From the NCBI RefSeq assembly GCF_031458115.1, contig NZ_JAVDXV010000002.1:124001-188000 (forward strand): 64,000 nt of DNA, written 5' to 3'. This DNA comes from Pelomonas asaccharophilus_A (GTDB lineage Bacteria > Pseudomonadota > Gammaproteobacteria > Burkholderiales > Burkholderiaceae_C). Each line of letters opens with the position of its first letter. Position 1 is the stretch's first letter. Under the pieces are notes generated by a model. That model worked only from the letters and a program-made list of their open reading frames with translations. It did not search any database and was not told the origin of the DNA. Positions 26,386 through 35,194 of the stretch are shown here, piece after piece. The translations under genes were made by a program, and so were the position numbers.

Positions 26386-26399
26386 GGTTAACGTTAACC
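26386..26399 (-). promoter_or_regulatory. Perfect LacI-type operator palindrome before lacI
   Basis: GGTTAACGTTAACC is a perfect 14-base palindrome with the central CG step typical of LacI/PurR-family operators. It lies just upstream of the lacI start and matches the site before the GH88 gene. Confidence 0.85.
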
Positions 26400-26479
26400 T
26401 ATTCTCGGTGGCAAAGACCTTGACCGCAAGGTGCGCAGGATCGGGGTTTACGACAGGTCGGCCGCCGCCTGCCTGAGTC

Positions 26480-26740
26480 TCACTTCACGCACAGCTGTCC
26501 GTGCCACGCGGCCGTCTGGCCGGCCGGGTCGGGCTGGCCGTAGACGCTGAGCTTGACGCCCTTGGCCCGCGCCCAGCGCGCCAGCCACGACGGGCCGAAG
26601 CGGCCGCTGGCCTTCTCGGGCGAACGGTAGGCCTCGTCGCGCAAGGCCTCGTCCAGCGGCACGAAGCGGTAGCCCAGCCGCGCCAGTGTCGTCAGCGTGC
26701 GGTCCGGCGTCTGCGCATTCAGGCCTCGAAGGCCAGCCAC
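26480..26740 (-). pseudogene. C-terminal remnant of a NodB-type polysaccharide deacetylase gene
   Basis: This short frame (86 codons from a GTG) contains LNAQTPDRTLTTLARLGYRFVPLDEALRDEAYRSPE and a GPSWLARWA block. In sequence and spacing that is the tail usually found at the C-terminus of bacterial polysaccharide deacetylases. The N-terminal catalytic part with the Asp/His metal site is absent from the upstream bases, which run into the next operon. It is most likely a relic left by a deletion or rearrangement between the polysaccharide locus and the RND operon. Confidence 0.55.
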
Positions 26741-26769
26741 AGTGAACGGACAGTCATCGCGCGACTGTA

Positions 26770-26793
26770 GGTGGCCGCGCCGGGGCGGCCACC
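26770..26793 (-). terminator. GC-rich hairpin after the second RND operon
   Basis: A perfect 9-bp stem (GGTGGCCGC/GCGGCCACC) with a 6-base loop lies 11 bases after the stop of the outer-membrane factor gene. No T-run follows, so it may be a weak terminator or a 3-prime mRNA-protecting structure. Confidence 0.45.
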
Positions 26794-26803
26794 CGCAGCG
26801 GCG

Positions 26804-28192
26804 TCAGCTCGCTGCCCAGCGGCCCCCGAGTGCGCGCAGCAGCGTGACGCGGTTGGCCTGCTCGGCCAGGCGCAGCGTGATCAGCGCCTGCTGCGCGGTG
26901 GCCAACTGGCGCTGGGCGTCCAGCAGCTCCAGCTGGCTGCTGCCGCCCAGCCGGTAGCTGTCCTCGGAGAAGCGCAGGCTTTGCGCGGCGGCGGCCACCT
27001 GGGCCTGCTGCGCGTCCAGCCGTTCGGCCAGGCTGTCGCGCACGGCCAGCGCGTCGGCGGCCTCGCGGAAGGCGGACTGCAGCGCACCCTCGTACGTCGC
27101 CAGCGCCTGGCGGCGGTTGGCCTGGCTGACCTCCACCTGCGCGGCGCGTGCGCCGCCGTCGAACAGCGGCAGGTCCAGCTGCGGCACCACGCTCCAGAAG
27201 CCGGTGCTGCTCTTGAACAGGCCGTCCAGCTCGGGCGAGCGCGTGCCGCCGCTGGCGGTCAGCGTCAGCCGCGGGAAGCGCGCGGCGCGGGCGGCGCCCA
27301 CGTCGAAGGCCGCGGCCTGCAAGGCCTGCTCGGCGGCACGCAGGTCGGGGCGCTGCAGCAGCACCTCGGCAGGCAGGCCGCCGGGGAGGGCGGGCAGCGC
27401 GGTGAGCGCCTCCATGCCCTGCGTCGTGGGCAGCAGGTCGTCGGGCAGCGGCTGGCCGGCCAACAGCTCAAGCGCCAGGCGGGCCTGTGTGATGGCAGCG
27501 GCCGCTCGCGTGGCCTCGCCGCGGGCCGCCTCGAATGCCGTGCGCGCGCGGGCGCGCTCCAGGCCGGACGCGGCGCCCAGCTGATGGCGCTGCTCGGTCA
27601 GCGACAGCGTGCGCTGCTGGCTGTCGCGCAGTTGCTGCGCCAGCGTCAGGCGCTGCTGCTCGGCGGCCAGCGTCAGCCAGGCATTGCTGACCTCGGCCAC
27701 CAGGCTCAGTTGCGCGCTGCGCTGTGTCTGCTGCTGCGCCAGATAGCGCGACAGCGCCGCGCCTTCCAGGCTGGCCAGGCGGTTGAACAGGTCGATCTCG
27801 TAGCTGGCCAGGCCCAGGTTGACGGCGTAGCTGCTGGTCGTCGCGCCGCCGGCCACCTGCTGGCGCGTGGCGGACGCTCCGGCGTTGAGGTCGGGGATGC
27901 GGTCGGCCTCGGTGATGCGGTGCTGCGCGCGCACGCGTTCCACGACGGCGGCGCTGGCGCGCAGGCCGCGGTTCTCCAGCAGCGCGATGCCGACGACCTT
28001 GCGCAGCCGCGCGTCCGCGAAGAAACCGTCCCATTCGTTGGCGGTGTCGGTGGGCAGGTTGATGGGCGTCATGCCCGGCCGGAAGTCCTGCCGCAGCGGC
28101 GGCGCGATCTTCTCGGTCGGCGGCACCAGGCTGCCGCAGCCGGCCAGCAGTGTGCAGGCCGCGGCCATGAGGGTCAGGTGAGCGCGTTTCAT
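26804..28192 (-). CDS. NodT-family outer-membrane efflux lipoprotein (second pump)
   Basis: The 462-residue channel protein has a lipoprotein signal (MKRAHLTLMAAACTLLAGC, acylated Cys19). Two OEP repeats follow, with YEIDLFNRLASLEGAALSRY and LPLFDGGARAAQVEVSQANRR. The ATG at 28192 overlaps the permease stop (ATGA); a frame from 28762 only shadows the permease. It is last gene of the adaptor-permease-channel operon and completes an AcrAB-OprM-like pump. Confidence 0.93.
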   Translation of the reverse strand: MKRAHLTLMAAACTLLAGCGSLVPPTEKIAPPLRQDFRPGMTPINLPTDTANEWDGFFADARLRKVVGIALLENRGLRASAAVVERVRAQHRITEADRIPDLNAGASATRQQVAGGATTSSYAVNLGLASYEIDLFNRLASLEGAALSRYLAQQQTQRSAQLSLVAEVSNAWLTLAAEQQRLTLAQQLRDSQQRTLSLTEQRHQLGAASGLERARARTAFEAARGEATRAAAAITQARLALELLAGQPLPDDLLPTTQGMEALTALPALPGGLPAEVLLQRPDLRAAEQALQAAAFDVGAARAARFPRLTLTASGGTRSPELDGLFKSSTGFWSVVPQLDLPLFDGGARAAQVEVSQANRRQALATYEGALQSAFREAADALAVRDSLAERLDAQQAQVAAAAQSLRFSEDSYRLGGSSQLELLDAQRQLATAQQALITLRLAEQANRVTLLRALGGRWAAS

Positions 28193-31100
28193 GCCTTCAC
28201 CTCCGGTGCTGCGGCGGCCGGCGCTTCCTTGTGCCGCGTGAAGCGCCGCTTCACCCACAGGTAGAACAGCGGCACGAAGAAGATGCCCAGCACCGTCGCG
28301 CTGGCCATGCCGCCCAGCACGCCGAAGCCGATGGCCTTCTGCGAGCCCGAGCCGGCGCCGCTGGAATAGGCCAGCGGCAGCACGCCCATCATGAAGGCCA
28401 GCGAGGTCATCAGGATGGGGCGCAGCCGCTGGCGGCTGGCCAGCATGACGGCGTCGATCAGGCTCATGCCGCGGGCCATCAGCGTCTGCGCGAACTCGAC
28501 GATCAGGATGGCGTTCTTGGCCGACAGGCCCACCGTCGTCAGCAGGCCGACCTGGAAGAACACGTCGTTGTTCTGCCCGCCCAGGTGGCTGGCGATCAGC
28601 GCGCCGAAGATGCCCAGCGGCACCACCAGCATCACGCTGAAGGGCACCGACCAGCTCTCGTACAACGCGGCCAGGCACAGGAAGATGAACAGCACCGACA
28701 CCGCGTACAGCAGCGGCGCCTGGTCGCCCGACAGCCGCTCCTGGTAGCTGCGGCCCGACCACTCGTAGCCTATGCCCGGGGGCATCTCGGCCAGCACTTC
28801 CTCCATCGCCTTCATGGCGGCGCCGGAACTGGTGCCGGGCGGCACGTCGGCCTGGATCTCGTAGGCCGAGCTGCCGTTGTAGCGCACCAGCTGGCGCGGG
28901 CCGTTGATCCAGCTGCTCGACGCGAAGGCGGCGAAGGACACCATCTGCCCGGCGGTGTTGCGCACATACCAGTGGTTGATGCTTTCCGGCGCGGCGCGGT
29001 AGGCGCCTTCGCCCTGCACCAGCACGCGCTTGACGCGGCCGCGGTCGATGAAGTCGTTGACGTAGGAACCGCCCAGCGCGATGGACATGGTCTCGTTGAT
29101 GACGTTGGGCTGCACGCCCAGCACGCCGGCCTTGTGGTCATCGATGTTGATCTGCAGCTGCGGGGTTTCCGTCAGGCTGTTGGTGCGCGTGCGGCTGAGT
29201 TCGGGGTGCTTGTTGGCCAGCTCGATGAGCTGCTCGCGGGCCTCGATCAGCTTCTCCTGGCCCAGGCCGCCGAGGTCTTGCAGGAAGAGCTGGATGCCGG
29301 CACTGCCGCCCAGGCCGCGCACGGTGGGCGGCTGCACGATGAAGATGCTGGCGTCGCGCACGCGCCGCCCCAGCTCGCGCGTGAAGCGTTCGGCCAGCGC
29401 GCCGGCCGCCTGGTCCGGCGTCTTGCGGTCCTTCCAGTCCTTCAGCCGGATGAAGCCCTGGCCGGAGCCCTGGTCGCCACCGGCGCCGCGCACGACGTTG
29501 TAGAACAGCACGTCCTTCTGTTCGGCCAGGTAGGCCTCCAGCTCCTGCATCACCACCTCCAGCCGCTCGCTGGTGGCACCGGGCGCCATGCGCACCTGGA
29601 TCTGCAGGCCGCCCTGGTCCTCGTCGGGCAGGAAGGATGTGGGCAGCTTGGCATACATCCAGGCCATGCCGGCAATGACGGCCAGGTAGACCGCGAAGCT
29701 GCGCACGCCGCGCCGGCTCATCCAGCCCACGCCGCGCACATAGCGTTCCGTGAGGGCATCGAAGCGGCGGTTGAAGCCGCCGAAGAACCAGTCCAGCTGC
29801 TTGCCGAAGGGGCCGCCGTGCGCCGCGTGCTCGCCCTTGTGCACGGGCTTGAGCACCGTCGCGCACAGCGCCGGCGACAGCGTCATCGCCACCAGCACCG
29901 ACAGCACCATCGCGCTGACGACGGTGATCGAGAACTGCCGGTAGATGATGCCGGTGGAGCCGCCGAAGAATGCCATCGGGATGAACACGGCCGACAGCAC
30001 GACGGCGATGCCGACCAGCGCGCCGGTGATCTCCTGCATGCTCTTGCGGGTGGCCTCCTTGGGTGACATGCCCTCCTCGCGCATCAGCCGCTCGACGTTC
30101 TCGACGACGACGATGGCGTCGTCCACCAGCAGGCCGATGGCCAGCACCAGGCCGAACATCGTCAGCGAGTTGATCGAGAACCCGGCCACCGCGAGCACGC
30201 CGAAGGTGCCCATCAGCACCACCGGCACGGCGATGGCCGGCACCAGCGTGGCGCGCAGGTTCTGCATGAACAGATACATGATGGCCACGACCAGCAGGAT
30301 GGCCTCGATCAGCGTCTGCACCACGCCTTCGATGGACACGCGGATGAAGGGCGTGGTGTCGAAGGTGACCGTGGCCCTGTAGCCGGGCGGGAAGAAGGGT
30401 TCCAGCTCCTTGAGCTTGGCCTTCACGGCGTCGCCGGTGGCCAGCGCATTGGCGCCGCTGGCCGGGAAGATGGCCAGGCCGGCGGCGGGCCGGCCGCTGG
30501 AGCGCACGTTGGTGGTGTAGCTGTCGCGGCCGAGTTCGACGCGGGCCACCTGGCCCAGTCGCAGCGCCGAGCCGTCGGGCTGCACGCGGATGACGACGTT
30601 CTTGAACTCCTCGGCTGTCGTCAGCTTGGAGCGCGCGGTGATGATGGCCGTCAGGCGCTGGCCCTCGGGCACAGGCTGGGCGCCTATCTGGCCGGCCGAG
30701 ACCTCGGTGTTCTGCTGTTGCAGCGCGGTGCGGATGTCGCCCGGCACGAGGCCGTAGCGCTGCAGCGTGAGCGGGTCCAGCCAGATGCGCATCGCATAGC
30801 CGGAGCCGAACACGTTGACGTCGCCCACGCCCTCCACGCGGCTGATGACGTCCACCAGCGTGGAGTTCAGGTAATCGCCCAGGTCGCTTGAACTGGTGCT
30901 GGCGTCATCGCTGGTCAGCATCGCGATCATCAGGAAGTCCACGCCCGACTTGGTCACGCGAACGCCCTGGGCCTGCACCGCCTGTGGCAGCCGGCTGATG
31001 ATGGACTGCACCTTGTTCTGCACCTGCACCTGGGCGGTGTCGGGGTTGGTGCCGGCCACGAAGGTCAGCGTCGTGCTGGCATTGCCGGCGGCGCTGCTGT

Positions 31101-31341
31101 TCGACTCGATGGACAGCAGGCCGTCGATGCCCTTCAGGCTCTGCTCGACGATCTGCGTCACCGAGTCCTCGATGGCCTTGGCCGAGGCGCCGGGGTAGCT
31201 GGTGTTGATGGACACGCGCGTGGGCGCGATGTCGGGGTAGCGCTCCAGCGCCAGCTGGTGGATGGCGCCGCCGCCGGCCAGCATGATGACGATGGCGATG
31301 ACCCACGCGAAGATGGGCCGGTCGATGAAGAAGGCGGCCAT
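28189..31341 (-). CDS. RND multidrug efflux permease (AcrB/MexB type, HAE-1)
   Basis: The 1050-residue inner-membrane antiporter starts FFIDRPIFAWVIAIVIMLAGG, as classic HAE-1 pumps do. It has the TM4 aspartate pair (AIGLLVDDAIVVVENVERLM) and the second-half motif LTTVGLSAKNAILIVEFAQ, both typical of AcrB/MexB. It is much closer to the multidrug type than the permease at 4959-8075. The gene begins 3 bases after the adaptor stop and overlaps the channel gene. Broad drug or solvent export is the expected role. Confidence 0.96.
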   Translation of the reverse strand: MAAFFIDRPIFAWVIAIVIMLAGGGAIHQLALERYPDIAPTRVSINTSYPGASAKAIEDSVTQIVEQSLKGIDGLLSIESNSSAAGNASTTLTFVAGTNPDTAQVQVQNKVQSIISRLPQAVQAQGVRVTKSGVDFLMIAMLTSDDASTSSSDLGDYLNSTLVDVISRVEGVGDVNVFGSGYAMRIWLDPLTLQRYGLVPGDIRTALQQQNTEVSAGQIGAQPVPEGQRLTAIITARSKLTTAEEFKNVVIRVQPDGSALRLGQVARVELGRDSYTTNVRSSGRPAAGLAIFPASGANALATGDAVKAKLKELEPFFPPGYRATVTFDTTPFIRVSIEGVVQTLIEAILLVVAIMYLFMQNLRATLVPAIAVPVVLMGTFGVLAVAGFSINSLTMFGLVLAIGLLVDDAIVVVENVERLMREEGMSPKEATRKSMQEITGALVGIAVVLSAVFIPMAFFGGSTGIIYRQFSITVVSAMVLSVLVAMTLSPALCATVLKPVHKGEHAAHGGPFGKQLDWFFGGFNRRFDALTERYVRGVGWMSRRGVRSFAVYLAVIAGMAWMYAKLPTSFLPDEDQGGLQIQVRMAPGATSERLEVVMQELEAYLAEQKDVLFYNVVRGAGGDQGSGQGFIRLKDWKDRKTPDQAAGALAERFTRELGRRVRDASIFIVQPPTVRGLGGSAGIQLFLQDLGGLGQEKLIEAREQLIELANKHPELSRTRTNSLTETPQLQINIDDHKAGVLGVQPNVINETMSIALGGSYVNDFIDRGRVKRVLVQGEGAYRAAPESINHWYVRNTAGQMVSFAAFASSSWINGPRQLVRYNGSSAYEIQADVPPGTSSGAAMKAMEEVLAEMPPGIGYEWSGRSYQERLSGDQAPLLYAVSVLFIFLCLAALYESWSVPFSVMLVVPLGIFGALIASHLGGQNNDVFFQVGLLTTVGLSAKNAILIVEFAQTLMARGMSLIDAVMLASRQRLRPILMTSLAFMMGVLPLAYSSGAGSGSQKAIGFGVLGGMASATVLGIFFVPLFYLWVKRRFTRHKEAPAAAAPEVKA

Positions 31342-31344
31342 GGA

Positions 31345-32553
31345 TCAGGCGCCCTTGCTCGCGGCGGAGGCCGGCGCGGAGGCGGGGGCGGATGCAGCGC
31401 CGCCAGCCTTCTCCCCCTTCTTCTTGGCGGCAGAGCCGGCCGGCACCGGCGACACCGGCTGGCCGGGCCGGGCCCGCTGCAGGCCCTCGACGATAAGCTT
31501 GTCGCCCACCTTCAGGCCGCTGGTCACCAGCCACTGGTTGCCCACCGCGCGTTCCAGCACCAGGCGGCGGCGCTCGACCTTGTTGCCCTCGCCGACGACC
31601 AGCGCCGTCGCGTCGCCCGTGGGCGAGCGGCTGACGCCTTGCTGCGGCACGAGGATGACGCCGCTGTCCACGCCGGCCAGCAGCTTGGCGCGCACCACCA
31701 TGCCGGGCAGCAGCAAGCCCTTGGGGTTGGGCACCGTCGCACGCAGCGTCACGGCGCCAGTGCCGCGGTCCACGGTGACGCCGCTGACCTGCAGCGTGCC
31801 GGGCTGCGGATGCAGCGAGCCGTCCTCCAGCACGATCTTCAGCTGGCGGCTGCCGCTGCTGCCGTCCAACTGGCGGCGCAGCGTCAGCATCTCGGCGCTG
31901 CTCTGCACGATGTCGACCTGCATGGGGTCCAGCTGCTGCACGGTGGTCAGCGCCTGGGTCTGGTTGGCCGTCACCAGCGCGCCGGCGGTGACGGTGGAGA
32001 TCTCCACGCGGCCGGCGATGGGTGCGGCGATGCGGGCGCGGTCCAGCTGCACGCGGGCGGCGTCCAGCGCGGCCTTGGCCACGGCCACGTCGGCCTCGCC
32101 CTGCTTCAGCAGGCCGGCGCTGTCGTCGGCGGCCTGGCGGCTGATCGCATCGGCCTTCAGCAGTTCGGCATCACGCGCGGCCTTGCTGCGGGCGACGGCC
32201 AGCGACGCCTCGGCCTTTTGCAGCGCCGCGGCGGTGCGGGCGCGCTCGGCCTCGAACGTGGCCGCGTCCAGCTGGTACAGCGGCTGGCCGGCCTTGACGG
32301 TAGCCCCTTCCGTGAACAGCCGCTTGACGACGATGCCGCTGACCTGCGGCCGGATCTCGGCAATCTGGCTGGCCGACAGCCGGCCGGGCAGCTCCAGCTC
32401 CAGCGGCGCGTCCTTCGTGCTCACGCTCACCACGCCCACCTCGGGCGGACCGCCCTTGGCCGGCTCCGCGCTTTTCTTGTCCTGGCAGGCGCTCAGCAAC
32501 AGGGCGGCCAGGACGGGAACCAGGAGATTCTTGTGAGTGGCATGTGTCGTCAT
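31345..32553 (-). CDS. RND efflux adaptor lipoprotein (AcrA/MexA type)
   Basis: The 402-residue adaptor has a lipobox LLLSAC with Cys23. A lipoyl half-motif (GRLSASQIAEIRPQVSG) is followed by an alpha-hairpin, the second lipoyl half (APIAGRVEISTVTAGALV) and a membrane-proximal domain. A Lys/Ala/Pro-rich tail of about 35 residues (AAKKKGEKAGGAAS) extends past the usual end. It is first gene of the pump operon. No TetR- or MarR-type regulator gene lies beside it, so control must come from elsewhere. Confidence 0.94.
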   Translation of the reverse strand: MTTHATHKNLLVPVLAALLLSACQDKKSAEPAKGGPPEVGVVSVSTKDAPLELELPGRLSASQIAEIRPQVSGIVVKRLFTEGATVKAGQPLYQLDAATFEAERARTAAALQKAEASLAVARSKAARDAELLKADAISRQAADDSAGLLKQGEADVAVAKAALDAARVQLDRARIAAPIAGRVEISTVTAGALVTANQTQALTTVQQLDPMQVDIVQSSAEMLTLRRQLDGSSGSRQLKIVLEDGSLHPQPGTLQVSGVTVDRGTGAVTLRATVPNPKGLLLPGMVVRAKLLAGVDSGVILVPQQGVSRSPTGDATALVVGEGNKVERRRLVLERAVGNQWLVTSGLKVGDKLIVEGLQRARPGQPVSPVPAGSAAKKKGEKAGGAASAPASAPASAASKGA

Positions 32554-32626
32554 AACCTCGCATGCTAGTCGCCCCGGCGATGTGGGGATTGGCGGCGGCT
32601 ATGCTGGGTGCTAATCAATCTTCGCC

Positions 32627-32872
32627 GTGACCGCCATGCGCGCTGCCTTCAGCCTCCTCGCCCTCGTCATCGTTGCGGCCATCGTGCTGTCGCTGGTCAA
32701 GAAGCAGTCGGCGGCGCTGAAGCCCGCCTCGACGCCCCCTGCGGCCGCGGCCTCGCAGGCGGCGGATCCTGGCGCGCTGCCGCAGCCGCAGGCGGTGGGG
32801 CAGCAGGTGCAGGGCTCGCTGGACGAGGCTGCCCGGCGCGCCGCCGAGGCCGCATCCGCCGCGACGAACTGA
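32627..32872 (+). CDS. Small membrane-anchored protein, unrecognised
   Basis: The 81-residue product (78 if the ATG at 32636 is used instead of the GTG) has one membrane segment at about residues 5-25 followed by KKQSAALKPA. An Ala/Pro/Gln-rich tail with a short helical end (SLDEAARRAAEAAS) follows. It is divergent from the RND adaptor gene and ends 5 bases before the next gene. Composition and position argue for a real gene. Function unknown. Confidence 0.6.
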   Translation: MTAMRAAFSLLALVIVAAIVLSLVKKQSAALKPASTPPAAAASQAADPGALPQPQAVGQQVQGSLDEAARRAAEAASAATN

Positions 32873-32877
32873 AGGCC

Positions 32878-33423
32878 GTGGCGGGCCACAAGCTCTTCTT
32901 CGCGCTGCGGCCCGACGAGGAGACGGCCCGGCGCATCGCCCGGGTCGTCACGGCCGAGCACGAGGCGCGCGGTCTGCTGCCGCGCCTGCGGCCGCACCAC
33001 ATCTTCCACATCACGCTGCACTACTTCGGCTATTTCGACGGCGAGCCGGATGCCCACGTAGTGGCCGGCGCCAGCCGCGCGGCGGCCGAGCTGGTGCGGC
33101 CGGCGTTCGACCTGCACTTCGACCGCTTCGCCAGCTGGGGCGACCACCGTGCGCGCCATCACCCGTTCGTGCTGACCGGTGGCCAGGGCCTGGAGGCCGT
33201 GCGCGAGCTGCGCGACGCGCTGGTCGAGCGGCTCAAAGCCCACGGCTTCGCGGCGCCGGATCGCGACTACGAGCCGCACCTGACGCTGCGCTACGACAAG
33301 CATCCCGCCCCGACCTGGGCGCTGGACCTGCCCGGGTGGCTGGCCGCCGAGTTCGTGCTGGTCAAGAGCGTGCAGGGGCAGACCCGCCATGACGTGCTGC
33401 GGGGCTGGCCGTTGCAGGGATAG
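32878..33423 (+). CDS. 2H phosphoesterase, ThpR/2'-5' RNA ligase-like
   Basis: The 181-residue protein carries both HxTx motifs of the 2H superfamily: HITL at residues 44-47 and HLTL at 134-137. KLFFALRPDEETARRI at the N-terminus is typical of RNA 2',3'-cyclic phosphodiesterases (ThpR). The GTG at 32878 is the best in-frame start; the longer frame from 32608 overlaps the small membrane-protein gene. The physiological substrate of this family is still unclear. Confidence 0.88.
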   Translation: MAGHKLFFALRPDEETARRIARVVTAEHEARGLLPRLRPHHIFHITLHYFGYFDGEPDAHVVAGASRAAAELVRPAFDLHFDRFASWGDHRARHHPFVLTGGQGLEAVRELRDALVERLKAHGFAAPDRDYEPHLTLRYDKHPAPTWALDLPGWLAAEFVLVKSVQGQTRHDVLRGWPLQG

Positions 33424-33518
33424 CGTCCTACAGCCGGCATCGCCGCCGGCCGACCGGCGGTTTCTGGCGGCGGCGCCACGATGGCGCACCTGCCAGATCC
33501 TTTTGAGGAGAGACCGCC

Positions 33519-33746
33519 ATGATCAAGCTTGTGATTGCCTTGGCCGCCGCGTCGGGCCTGGCGGCCACGCTGGTGCAGCAACTGAGCCGCAAGCACCAGA
33601 CGCGCCGCAGCCATGATGAGGGCCACCGTCATCGCGACGAGGTAAACCGCTGGGAGGCCGAGGGTGGCAACCTGCCGCCTGCGCCGCCCAAGAAGGCCGC
33701 CGCGCCGCGCCGCCGCACGACCACCCGCAAGGCGGCGGCCGGCTGA
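33519..33746 (+). CDS. Small basic membrane-anchored protein, unrecognised
   Basis: The 75-residue product has an N-terminal hydrophobic segment (MIKLVIALAAASGLAATLV), a His/Arg-rich middle and a Lys/Arg/Pro/Ala tail (PPKKAAAPRRRTTTRKAAAG) like histone H1 tails. GAGGAGAG lies just before the ATG, and a strong terminator follows 13 bases after the stop, so it is probably expressed. The tail suggests binding to an anionic polymer such as nucleic acid (inference). Confidence 0.65.
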   Translation: MIKLVIALAAASGLAATLVQQLSRKHQTRRSHDEGHRHRDEVNRWEAEGGNLPPAPPKKAAAPRRRTTTRKAAAG

Positions 33747-33759
33747 GCACCGTCGCCAA

Positions 33760-33786
33760 GGCGCATGCGATGCATGCGCCTTTTTT
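33760..33786 (+). terminator. Strong intrinsic terminator
   Basis: GGCGCATGC, a 3-base loop and GCATGCGCC form a perfect 9-bp stem (11 with flanking AA/TT) followed by TTTTTT. It ends the unit holding the small genes and the ThpR-like gene. Confidence 0.9.
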
Positions 33787-33806
33787 GTGCGCCTTGAAGG
33801 GCGCTG

Positions 33807-33833
33807 AAAAAGGCCGCCCCTCGGGGCGGCCTT
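33807..33833 (-). terminator. Intrinsic terminator after the csbD-like gene
   Basis: On the minus strand AAGGCCGCCCC, loop GA and GGGGCGGCCTT run into TTTTT. It lies 22 bases beyond the CsbD stop. Confidence 0.9.
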
Positions 33834-33854
33834 CTCGGTCATGGTGTGCTGGCG

Positions 33855-34082
33855 TCAGACCTTGTCTTTGATGAACCAGTCGTCCGTCGCGCGGCGCTCC
33901 CAGCTCGCGATCTGCTTCTCGGCCTCGTCCTTGGCCACGCCGTAGCGCTCCTGGATCTTGCCGGCCAGTTGGTCGCGGCGGCCGCCGACGACGTCGATGT
34001 CGTCATCGGTGAGCTTGCCCCATTGCTCGCGGACCTTGCCGGTGACCTGCTTCCATTGGCCTTCGATGCGATCCCAGTTCAT
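33855..34082 (-). CDS. CsbD-family stress protein
   Basis: This 75-residue hydrophilic protein begins MNWDRIEGQWKQVTGKVREQWGKLTDDD, the hallmark of CsbD. It continues with the GRRDQLAGKIQERYG repeat-like segment. CsbD proteins are small helical proteins induced by general stress; their biochemical role is unknown. It is a single-gene unit with its own terminator. Confidence 0.95.
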   Translation of the reverse strand: MNWDRIEGQWKQVTGKVREQWGKLTDDDIDVVGGRRDQLAGKIQERYGVAKDEAEKQIASWERRATDDWFIKDKV

Positions 34083-34192
34083 GGTGACTCCTTCAGTGAT
34101 GTGCGGCGACCTGCCGCGGTGGTGTCACTGTGCCGCTGGTGTCGGCGCTAACGGGTCGGACCAGCGGGGAGATGGCTGTAGGAAGCGGCCGA

Positions 34193-35194
34193 TCAGGCGT
34201 GCACCACGGCCTGCGCCAGCGCGCGCACGCTCAGCGGCGCCGAGCCCTCGGCCTTGTTGGAGATGGTCACGAAGCAGTCCTGCCCGGCGCCGGCCGTGCC
34301 GCGGATGACGCGGGCCAGCTCGGCGCGCGTCTCGGGGTCGGGGTCCAGCATCTCGCTGAACTCGCCGTACTTTTTCTCCGCCTCTTCGTAGCCATAGGCG
34401 CCGTGCAGCCGGTTCAGGTTCCAGCGCGCCACCATAGGCCCGGGCCACAGCGCACGCAGCAGTGGCAGCTGTTCGGCCAGCGGCGGCAGCTTGGGGTGCA
34501 GGCCCAGGCAATAGGTGGCGCCGGTGTCGCGCAGCAGGTCGGCCAGGTCGCGCGTCAGCCAGGCGGCGTCGCGCACCTCCACGCAGAGCACACCAGCGGG
34601 CGGCTTGGGCAATGCGAGCAGCAGTGCATGCAGGCGGTCGAATTGCTCGTTCATGCGCGCCAGCATCGAGCCTGGCAGCGGGCTGATCTGGAAGACCAGG
34701 GCGCCGATGCTGGCGCCCAGGCCCTCGTAAGCGGGCGCTATGAAATCCTGCAGCGCGGCCGTCGGGTCGAGGAACAGTGGATTGGGCTGCTGGCCGCGGC
34801 CGTCCTCGCTGCGCAGCAGCGGGTCGCTGACCAGGCTGGGCGCCTTCACGGTGAAGCGAAAGCCGCGCGGCACCTGCTCGGCATGGCGCTGGAATTCGCT
34901 GGCGGCCAGCGGCTTGTAGAAGCCGCGGTCTATGCCCACGGCGCGCAGCAGCGGCTGGGCCGAGTAGGCGGGCAGACCCGTCCTGGACAGCGTCGCCTCG
35001 CTGTGCCGGCCCGCCCAGACCAGGCCTTGCCAGCCCGGGTAGCTCCACGTGGACGTGCCCAGATGCACGTGCGGCGACAACGCGGCGGCCAGCGCCTGGT
35101 CTTCATCGCTGACCGGCGCCGGTTGCACGCCGCGTGCGCGTTTGGGTTCTAGCGGTGGCGCGTCGTTGGAGAACAGCGAGTCCTGCATCGTCAC
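34193..35194 (-). CDS. DUF72 (YecE-like) protein
   Basis: The 333-residue protein has the DUF72 barrel: HLGTSTWSYPGWQG near residue 44, FTVKAPSLVSDP, LVFQISPLPGSM and VCVEVRDAAWL. The start is the GTG at 35194, overlapping the pxpA stop (GTGA); an ATG 6 bases further is possible. It is last gene of the pxpB-pxpC-pxpA unit. The biochemical role of DUF72 is unknown, and its link to 5-oxoproline may be only positional. Confidence 0.88.
   Translation of the reverse strand: MTMQDSLFSNDAPPLEPKRARGVQPAPVSDEDQALAAALSPHVHLGTSTWSYPGWQGLVWAGRHSEATLSRTGLPAYSAQPLLRAVGIDRGFYKPLAASEFQRHAEQVPRGFRFTVKAPSLVSDPLLRSEDGRGQQPNPLFLDPTAALQDFIAPAYEGLGASIGALVFQISPLPGSMLARMNEQFDRLHALLLALPKPPAGVLCVEVRDAAWLTRDLADLLRDTGATYCLGLHPKLPPLAEQLPLLRALWPGPMVARWNLNRLHGAYGYEEAEKKYGEFSEMLDPDPETRAELARVIRGTAGAGQDCFVTISNKAEGSAPLSVRALAQAVVHA

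Noticed and set aside
26770..26793. Hairpin read as a transposon end
   Set aside because: It has no matching copy elsewhere in the window and no flanking target duplication. Its place after a stop codon fits an operon-end structure.
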